Shown here in pieces: positions 1 to 5,178 of a stretch of DNA of 8,236 nucleotides. The stretch spans positions 1 through 8,236 of the forward strand of contig DAOVSY010000121.1 in NCBI GenBank assembly GCA_030633365.1. The letters run 5' to 3'. Below the pieces are notes generated by a model. It was given only the letters and a program-made list of their open reading frames with translations, was not told the DNA's origin and did no database searches. The DNA comes from Spirochaetaceae bacterium. GTDB lineage: Bacteria > Spirochaetota > Spirochaetia > B11-G9. Every line of letters starts with the position of its first letter. Positions within the stretch are counted from its first letter, which is position 1. Position numbers and translations under genes: made by a program.

Positions 1-678
1 ATAAAGTGTAGCATAGGATTCAAGAGAGGGTTCAAACATTTCGGCAAAGGAAACGTAATCTTCTACTTTTGGTTTTACTTTAATTGCCCATGAATACTTT
101 ATTCCATAAGGAGAAATATCTGCTTCCATTTCCGGATTTTTACTAATTTCTTCAAATGCAGGTCCTACACTTAAGGGTGCAGTGAACGCTTTAGCCAGTT
201 TGGCATCTCTGAACTTAATTGTTATATCAAATTTATCGTCCCAAACATTGTCTGAGGAACCTTCTGATACAAACTCATCGTATTTTTGTCTGTGTCTTAA
301 AGTATAACCAAAATTGTGAACCATACCGTATTCACTATCCAGATATTCAACAATTCTGTAACCAGGTTCAAGAGGATCATCCTCTTCTTCTACTTCCACA
401 CTGTTTTCTGCTGCAGCTTCTTTTACAAGAGCCCAGAGTTCTTCCGGTTTGTAATCTTCAAGATTAATTAGCATTTTGTACTCAACAGAATCAAGCTGCT
501 CTACCACAGCAGGATCATCAATAACAAAGTAACTGTTCTGTGCATGGGTACTTCCACTGTTTTCAGATGAAGATTCTTCTACAACTACAACATCTTCTTC
601 TGTCACAGTTTGCTCCGGAGCTGTAGCACAGGCTGCCAGAAATGCTATTGCCAACATAATTAGAAATAATTTTTTCAT
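1..678 (-). CDS. Lipoprotein with a CYTH-like domain (3' end beyond window)
   Basis: 226 codons are visible; the C-terminus lies beyond the left edge. The start is ATG at 678 with a good Shine-Dalgarno (AAGGAGA, plus-strand 687-693) nine bases upstream. Residues 1-17 form a lipoprotein signal: MKK, a hydrophobic core, then the lipobox LAAC with Cys17 as the lipidation site. Ala-Thr follows the cysteine, with no Asp at +2, so by the E. coli rule it would go to the outer membrane. An acidic, Ser-rich linker runs from about 20 to 50. The rest resembles the CYTH/triphosphate-tunnel fold: VEYKMLI (65-71) in the place of the ExExK strand, YLDSEYGMVHNFGYTLRHR (112-130) in the place of the YxDTxxxxLxxxGxxLRxR signature, and DDKFDITIKFR (147-157) in the place of the LTxK strand. 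The first Glu of ExExK appears replaced. Family CYTH proteins bind triphosphates in a basic tunnel, but activity is not implied here. The lipoprotein call is firm; the fold is my inference from motif spacing. Confidence 0.8.
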   Translation of the reverse strand, partial: MKKLFLIMLAIAFLAACATAPEQTVTEEDVVVVEESSSENSGSTHAQNSYFVIDDPAVVEQLDSVEYKMLINLEDYKPEELWALVKEAAAENSVEVEEEDDPLEPGYRIVEYLDSEYGMVHNFGYTLRHRQKYDEFVSEGSSDNVWDDKFDITIKFRDAKLAKAFTAPLSVGPAFEEISKNPEMEADISPYGIKYSWAIKVKPKVEDYVSFAEMFEPSLESYATLY

Positions 679-756
679 AGGGTAATTCTCCTTTTTAATT
701 TATTAATAATTACCCAAATAGAATGATCTGTCCAATTAGAATATTTAATGTGTCGT

Positions 757-811
757 ATAGAAGAAAATTATCCTGTAGAGACGCAAGATCTTGCGTCTCT
801 ACGGGATAATT
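757..811 (-). terminator. Possible intrinsic terminator of the kinase-SET operon
   Basis: Read as minus-strand RNA, the 766-811 palindrome folds into one long stem with a minimal GATC loop. Its 3' arm ends in AATT and is followed by a U-rich tail (TTCTTCTAT). This sits exactly at the end of the SET gene and 88 bases before the lipoprotein start, so it could stop operon transcription. The stem is longer than most terminators and its base is AT-rich, so this may simply be a repeat that terminates incidentally. The SET stop codon lies in the 5' arm, so a terminating ribosome would cover part of the stem. Confidence 0.45.
766..811. repeat. 46-bp near-perfect palindrome (GTAGAGACG-type intergenic repeat)
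   Basis: The palindrome is centred between 788 and 789. The inner 28 bases (775-802) are perfect: GTAGAGACGCAAGA followed by its exact reverse complement. One mismatched pair follows (774 T with 803 G, a wobble in RNA), then eight more pairs out to 766 and 811, giving 22 of 23 pairs. AATTAT occurs in direct orientation at both ends (766-771 and 808-813), but because that hexamer is also part of the palindrome it is weak evidence for a target duplication. From memory, GTAGAGACG...CGTCTCTAC palindromes are scattered in intergenic regions of cyanobacteria and Bacteroidota; I cannot confirm copy number here. It overlaps the last codons and stop of the SET gene. Confidence 0.85.
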
Positions 812-1407
812 ATTTCCCGGGATTCCACCGCCCAGTAAGCATCACCATAATCTACATATAGTTCTGTATCCGCTTCAATATTTTCATCTGCTACAAAAAA
901 TATTTTCCACTCATTTTCTATTACTGCATGTTCTATTCTTAAATTGGGATGAAAGCTATGGTTTACAAAACGAAGAACTCCTCCGGCATACCGGGCATTT
1001 ATCTCCAAAGGAGGAAGGCCTGGTATATCATCTGGATAGTCCCAGGCATATTCGGTTTTAGCAGAGGTTTCTTTAATTGAAGGATCAAAGTGAAAGGCTT
1101 CCTGAACTATACCTGTATATTCATCTATCAGATCATCTGCCTTTAAAGGTTCAGCTGCGAACAGCCCATAGCCAATAAGGTCATTAACTTTTTTTATATA
1201 AGTGGGTGGGATAAGTTTTTTTATTAGTTTTTCACCATATTTTTCTTCCAGATAGATAAACTCATCATAATTATCCAGATAATATTTACTTACCCTTTTG
1301 TCAGGAGTATTTATTCCTGAAAATACCATCTCATTATTGTTTAAATAACGTAAATTAAGATTGGAGAACAATATCCTGATAGTTTTTTCTGTATCAAATT
1401 TATCCAT
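799..1407 (-). CDS. SET-domain protein methyltransferase
   Basis: A 202-residue protein with one SET domain, the fold of S-adenosylmethionine-dependent protein lysine methyltransferases. The visible motifs are in the correct order. GYGLFAAEPL (79-88) is the N-terminal GxG cofactor motif and EYTG (96-99) follows it. RFVNHSFHPN (146-155) matches the RFxNHSCxPN core, with N149 and H150 expected at the cofactor. YVDYG (184-188) holds the likely catalytic Tyr187. The Cys of NHSC is Phe and no cysteine-rich post-SET segment follows, as is common in small bacterial SET proteins. The N-terminal 75 residues are not recognised. No signal peptide or membrane segment is seen, so it is cytoplasmic. The Shine-Dalgarno AAGGTGA (1418-1424) overlaps the kinase stop, with a 10-base gap to ATG, implying coupled translation. 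The last residues (IIP) and the TAG stop come from the palindrome. The substrate is unknown; the neighbouring kinase or a DNA-binding protein are guesses. Confidence 0.9.
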   Translation of the reverse strand: MDKFDTEKTIRILFSNLNLRYLNNNEMVFSGINTPDKRVSKYYLDNYDEFIYLEEKYGEKLIKKLIPPTYIKKVNDLIGYGLFAAEPLKADDLIDEYTGIVQEAFHFDPSIKETSAKTEYAWDYPDDIPGLPPLEINARYAGGVLRFVNHSFHPNLRIEHAVIENEWKIFFVADENIEADTELYVDYGDAYWAVESREIIIP

Positions 1408-1417
1408 AGTAATAAAT

Positions 1418-4400
1418 TCACCTTACATCTACAGGAATGGTAAATATAAAAGTTGATCCTTTATTTTTACCACTACTTTTCACAACTATCTCTCCTCCAT
1501 GAAGATCTACAAAGCTTCTGGCTAAAGTAAGTCCAAGACCTGTCCCCTGAAATTTTCTGGTTACAGAACCATCAATTTGTTCAAAAGGAGAAAAAATACG
1601 CTTACAATCCTCCGGGGTCATTCCTATGCCTGTATCAGAAATTGAAATTCTAATTGATGGTATTGGCATTTCAATTAACTCTGCTTTTAGATCTATTTCC
1701 CCACCATTTGGCGTAAATTTAATAGCATTGGAGAGAAGGTTATATAAAATTTGTTTTATCTTTCGCTCATCTCCGATTATAAATTCAGGAATATCTCCAA
1801 TAGTTTTTGTTACCTTAATATTTTGCTTTAGAGCTTGTTCTTCTATTATTTTCAGACTGTTTTCCAAAACAGATTTTAAATAGACTTTTCCTTTTTCCAG
1901 GATCATCTTGTCAGCTTCAACTTTAGAAATATCCAGAATATCATTTATAAGAGAAAGAAGATGCTTACTGCTTGAAAGAGAATCACCAAGATATTCTTTT
2001 TGAGTAGCATTCAAATCTCCTACAACGCCTCCCTCAACCAGTTCAGTAAACCCGATTATATGATTCAAAGGTGTTCTTAGTTCATGGCTCATATTAGTCA
2101 AAAACTCTGTCTTGGCAATATTTGCTGCTTCTGCAGCTTCCTTTGCACTCCTTAATTTTTTTTCTGTATTATCCCTGGCGCTTAATAGATCATCTATCTC
2201 CCATTTAATTAGATCAATAGCATCAAATACATCCGAATATGAATGTGCTGTAGACCTTACATTTCTTCCTACAGATTTATCACTCTCCCAATCTATTTTA
2301 GCAATATGTTCTAAGATTTCATTTACATATTTACCTTTCTTAAATGGTGAAAATAATTGAGGTCTGAAATTTTTTTTTGATTCATAAGAAGATGCAAAGG
2401 AAAGAGCATTTTTATAGTTATCTGTAATGTGAATTTTAAATGGCAAAAATAGTTTTGCAATATAAAGCCCTGCTCTCAACTGTTTATTAACCCCATAAAA
2501 AATAGCTACTTTAATTGGGAATTTTTTATGTATATCATATTCTCTATTTGTATATAATTTACGTACTTTATGATTAGTTCCTTTTGAATTACCTAAATCT
2601 AAAATATAAACATGAGGAGCCCCATGTAAGTTCATTGCAGTTAAAACTCTTTCATGTAAATCCTTCGAAGGGTTTACATGTCTTTCTTCAAAGAAACCAC
2701 TTGATACACCATGAAGAATATTTTTACTAATAATTTTATATTGTATTGAAAACTCTCCATCTTTGAACAACCATTCTTTTTGATCATCAATCTTACCATC
2801 ATCAGCAGCAGGGATATTATTCTCAGAATAGTCTTTGAATCCCATTTTATCATTAAGAAGTAGTTTCTGGGCAGCTAAAACTGCCTCAGAATAATTTTTA
2901 AATATTTTAGCATTAAAATTTATGACATTAAGTTTTATAGCAAATTTTATACTTAAAATTACTAAAGGAGAGGCTCCATAGAAGAATAGACCCAAAAGAC
3001 CTTTACGATTTTTGTAATAATTAATAAAATGTTTATACACTTCTATTGTTGTATGTTTATAATTTGAAATATCATTTAAAAGAATAAACCCAGAACCTTG
3101 AGGGATTACCTCATTAATAATTTTATCATTAAATAATTGTATTTTATTAATATTTTCAAAATTTGTAGTACCTGAAATTAGTGCCAGAAGTATTCGATCT
3201 CCCAGTAATTTTAATGATAAATTATAGTCATGGCCAAATTTTACATCTGTCCATTCGGGTTTAGAAATAATTTTTAATCCTGATACAGGACATATTTCAC
3301 TTATTTCTTGTTCATTCTTATCTGTATTAATAGCAACAGAATCTAAAATATTTTTTCCAGGAAATTCTAAAATACTGGATTTGCTGCTTAATATAAGTTT
3401 TTGAGCAGATTTTACCGCATTGGAATAATTATCTACTGCTAATATTTTAATCTTTTTTATACCAGCACGCTTGCTAAGATTAATACCAACTCTTATTATA
3501 GGCGACAGGTTGTAAAAAAATATACCAAGAAGATTTTTACGTTGTTTATAATACGTTATTAGATATCTACGAGTTTCTTTTGTGATTTTCTTAAAACTGG
3601 CCATATCATTTATCATTATGAAACCCTGATTTTCAGAAATAACATCGTTGATGATATTATCACCAAATAAAAATGCATCTTTAATATCCTGTAATGAGGG
3701 TTCTCCAAATAACTGTAATTTTAGAATATTCTCTCCAATAAGACTGAATGTAATCCTGTATTCTCCAAATTTAACATTTGTCCACTCAGGCTTACCCAAT
3801 ACAGGTAGATTTGTTACAGGACAAATTCTGCTTTCCCCTGATATTAAGGATCTATCCTGATTACTGGAAACTCCACTGAAAGCTTTTACTTCATTAAGTT
3901 CTTTTGAATAATGATCAACAAAATCAGTAATTGATTCTAAAGGCTTTCCTTTTTTATCAGATAACTTCAATTGAATATATTTTATTGCATTTACATAGTT
4001 ATCATAAATTCGTACATTATATTTAGGAACAAGAATTCGCTTGCCTAGATTAATACTCAGTCGCAATAAAGGGGAGGCTCCATAGAAAATTAACCCTGAA
4101 AGATTTTTACGGTTTTCATAATAATTTGTTAAAATATTTCGTGCATTCCTGCTTGTGTATTTTAGATTACTTATATCATCTAAAAGAAAAAAGGGATGAT
4201 CCTTTGGAAAATACTCTTGAATAAGATTGTCAGTAAATACGAGTATATCATTAATATTCCCAATATCTACGGTTCCACTAATTAACACATGGAGAATAGA
4301 ATCACCTATAAGAGTGAATGTTGTTTTATAATTATCTCCAAATTCAACATCTGTCCATTCGGGTTTAGAGAGGATAGTTAGTCCAGAAACAGGACATAGA

Positions 4401-4468
4401 TTACTTACTTCTGATTCCAAATCTGAGTTTACATTTTTATCTGATGTTTGTACTTTTTTTTCAGCCAT
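1418..4468 (-). CDS. Soluble histidine kinase with four tandem sensor repeats
   Basis: A 1016-residue sensor kinase with no signal peptide or membrane span, hence cytoplasmic. Residues 25-698 hold four copies of an alpha/beta domain of about 140 residues (near 25-170, 216-360, 393-538 and 565-698) that I do not recognise by name. Its strand/helix pattern, with an acidic strand end (LLDDISN) and a closing NYxxA helix, recalls STAS or SpoIIAA-like domains. A helical, probably coiled-coil linker (745-785) leads to HisKA with the H-box MSHELRTPLNHIIG (phospho-acceptor His795). HATPase_c follows: N-box NLLSNAIKF (910-918), G1 DTGIGM (945-950), F-box FSPFEQID (959-966) and G2 GTGLGL (975-980). All catalytic features look intact, so autophosphorylation is expected. 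There is no receiver domain and no response regulator gene in the window; the next gene in the operon is a SET methyltransferase. ATG at 4468 has only AAGGG one base upstream, so its leader may be very short, but no better start exists nearby. Confidence 0.93.
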   Translation of the reverse strand: MAEKKVQTSDKNVNSDLESEVSNLCPVSGLTILSKPEWTDVEFGDNYKTTFTLIGDSILHVLISGTVDIGNINDILVFTDNLIQEYFPKDHPFFLLDDISNLKYTSRNARNILTNYYENRKNLSGLIFYGASPLLRLSINLGKRILVPKYNVRIYDNYVNAIKYIQLKLSDKKGKPLESITDFVDHYSKELNEVKAFSGVSSNQDRSLISGESRICPVTNLPVLGKPEWTNVKFGEYRITFSLIGENILKLQLFGEPSLQDIKDAFLFGDNIINDVISENQGFIMINDMASFKKITKETRRYLITYYKQRKNLLGIFFYNLSPIIRVGINLSKRAGIKKIKILAVDNYSNAVKSAQKLILSSKSSILEFPGKNILDSVAINTDKNEQEISEICPVSGLKIISKPEWTDVKFGHDYNLSLKLLGDRILLALISGTTNFENINKIQLFNDKIINEVIPQGSGFILLNDISNYKHTTIEVYKHFINYYKNRKGLLGLFFYGASPLVILSIKFAIKLNVINFNAKIFKNYSEAVLAAQKLLLNDKMGFKDYSENNIPAADDGKIDDQKEWLFKDGEFSIQYKIISKNILHGVSSGFFEERHVNPSKDLHERVLTAMNLHGAPHVYILDLGNSKGTNHKVRKLYTNREYDIHKKFPIKVAIFYGVNKQLRAGLYIAKLFLPFKIHITDNYKNALSFASSYESKKNFRPQLFSPFKKGKYVNEILEHIAKIDWESDKSVGRNVRSTAHSYSDVFDAIDLIKWEIDDLLSARDNTEKKLRSAKEAAEAANIAKTEFLTNMSHELRTPLNHIIGFTELVEGGVVGDLNATQKEYLGDSLSSSKHLLSLINDILDISKVEADKMILEKGKVYLKSVLENSLKIIEEQALKQNIKVTKTIGDIPEFIIGDERKIKQILYNLLSNAIKFTPNGGEIDLKAELIEMPIPSIRISISDTGIGMTPEDCKRIFSPFEQIDGSVTRKFQGTGLGLTLARSFVDLHGGEIVVKSSGKNKGSTFIFTIPVDVR
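2375..4396 (-). repeat. Four tandem sensor-domain repeats encoded inside the kinase gene
   Basis: This is a protein-level repeat; DNA identity is too low for a recent duplication. Copies 1-3 begin CPVSGL or CPVTNL, then KPEWT(D/N)V and FG, and share G(D/E)xIL, NDIS- or DDIS-like segments, YYxxRKxLxG, FYxxSP and a terminal NYxxA. By eye copies 1 and 3 are identical at about half their positions; copy 2 is more diverged. Copy 4 (residues 565-698) has lost the CPV...KPEWT head but keeps IFYG and DNYKNA. The linkers between copies differ in length and are polar. Confidence 0.85.
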
Positions 4469-4477
4469 TCCCTTACA

Positions 4478-4507
4478 ACTCTAAGGTATAGATCTGGTAG
4501 ATGTCAA
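4478..4507 (-). promoter_or_regulatory. Candidate promoter of the kinase-SET operon
   Basis: On the minus strand a perfect -35 box TTGACA (4507-4502) is followed after 18 bases by TAGAGT (4483-4478), a 4-of-6 match to the -10 consensus. The start point would fall within a few bases of the kinase ATG at 4468, giving an almost leaderless mRNA, which fits the poor Shine-Dalgarno there. The weak -10 box is the main doubt. Confidence 0.4.
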
Positions 4508-4540
4508 GCTGAAAATTTTCTTCTATATATCATTCTTTCT

Positions 4541-4569
4541 TTTACATTTATCAAATATTTAGATAAAAT
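4541..4569 (+). promoter_or_regulatory. Sigma-70-type promoter of the adenosyltransferase gene
   Basis: TTTACA (4541-4546) and TAAAAT (4564-4569) each match the consensus at five of six positions with the ideal 17-base spacer. Transcription would start near 4576, leaving a leader of about 29 bases that carries AAGGAG (4589-4594), 10 bases before the ATG at 4605. The leader is far too short for a cobalamin riboswitch. Confidence 0.65.
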
Positions 4570-4604
4570 ATCACTAGTAAAATACAAAAAGGAGCATAGA
4601 CACG

Positions 4605-5123
4605 ATGTATAAAGGATATACACAAATATATACAGGAAATGGAAAGGGTAAAACCACAGCTGCCTTTGGCCTGGCACTTAGAGCCAGTGGTCATGGGAAA
4701 AAAATATTTATTGGACAGTTTGTAAAGGGTATGAAATATGGGGAACTCGATTCTATAAAAAAGTTTTCAGATACAATTACACTTAAACAGTTTGGCAGAG
4801 ATTGTTTTATAGAAAAAGATCCTGAACCTGAAGATATCCAGGTTGCAAGAGAGGGATGGGATCTTGTAAATACAATTCTTAAAGAAAACAGTGTGGATAT
4901 TCTCATTCTGGATGAAATTGGAATTGCAATTTACTACAAACTAATTAGTACAAAAGAAGTTGCAGACTTTATAAAAAGAAAACCAGCAGAGATGGAACTG
5001 ATACTGACAGGAAGATATATGCCGAAAGAATTATTTAAACTTGCAGATCTTGTAACAGAAATGAGGGAAATAAAGCATTATTACAAGAACGGTGTACCTG
5101 CAAGAGAAGGTATTGAACTGTAG
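4605..5123 (+). CDS. cobO: Corrinoid (cobalamin) adenosyltransferase, CobA/CobO/BtuR type
   Basis: A 172-residue cytoplasmic enzyme that transfers the 5'-deoxyadenosyl group of ATP to cob(I)alamin or cob(I)yrinic acid a,c-diamide, making the adenosyl cofactor form in corrinoid synthesis or salvage. It opens with the family P-loop TGNGKGKTTAA (10-20). GQFVKG follows (37-42), then the Walker B-like strand DILILDEIGIAI. LTGRYMP and ADLVTEMREIKHYY follow, and it ends in the family signature GVPAREGIEL (163-172). It is slightly shorter than the enteric CobA of about 196 residues and lacks that protein's N-terminal extension. The start is supported by AAGGAG at 4589-4594. No other cobalamin gene is in the window, so a salvage role is possible. 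The polymerase gene begins 55 bases downstream on the same strand with no evident terminator between, so read-through is likely. The symbol could equally be cobA or btuR. Confidence 0.95.
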   Translation: MYKGYTQIYTGNGKGKTTAAFGLALRASGHGKKIFIGQFVKGMKYGELDSIKKFSDTITLKQFGRDCFIEKDPEPEDIQVAREGWDLVNTILKENSVDILILDEIGIAIYYKLISTKEVADFIKRKPAEMELILTGRYMPKELFKLADLVTEMREIKHYYKNGVPAREGIEL

Positions 5124-5167
5124 ATTATCAAGTGCTTTTTATCTTTCCTTTGTACCTACAGAAAGTC

Positions 5168-5173
5168 TATAAT
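5168..5173 (+). promoter_or_regulatory. Possible -10 box giving a leaderless polB transcript
   Basis: A perfect TATAAT ends five bases before the polymerase ATG at 5179, so transcription would begin at or next to that ATG. The gene has no convincing Shine-Dalgarno, which fits a leaderless message. The -35 region is poor: TTTCCT at 5144-5149 matches three of six positions with an 18-base spacer. In such AT-rich DNA a lone TATAAT can occur by chance. Confidence 0.35.
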
Positions 5174-5178
5174 CAATT

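Noticed and set aside
219..467. Plus-strand open frame of 82 codons
   Set aside because: It lies antisense within the lipoprotein gene, whose signal peptide, lipobox and start site are convincing; it has no recognisable domain or ribosome site.
1626..3860. Three plus-strand open frames (near 1626, 2112 and 3648)
   Set aside because: All are antisense to the kinase gene, whose catalytic motifs and repeats span these positions in the other frame.
2375..4396. Recent DNA tandem duplication in the kinase gene
   Set aside because: The copies match at protein level only; linkers differ in length and no long identical DNA stretches were seen, so the duplications are old.
4511..4520. Perfect 10-bp palindrome GAAAATTTTC between the divergent promoters
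   Set aside because: It is short and purely A/T in its core, as expected by chance in this DNA; its midway position between the two -35 boxes is suggestive but not enough to call an operator.
4469..4604. Cobalamin riboswitch upstream of the adenosyltransferase gene
   Set aside because: The predicted leader is only about 29 bases and the whole divergent gap is 136 bases, occupied by two promoters; no B12-box-like sequence was seen.
4691..4906. Minus-strand open frame inside the adenosyltransferase gene
   Set aside because: It is a shadow of the well-supported plus-strand gene with the full family motifs.
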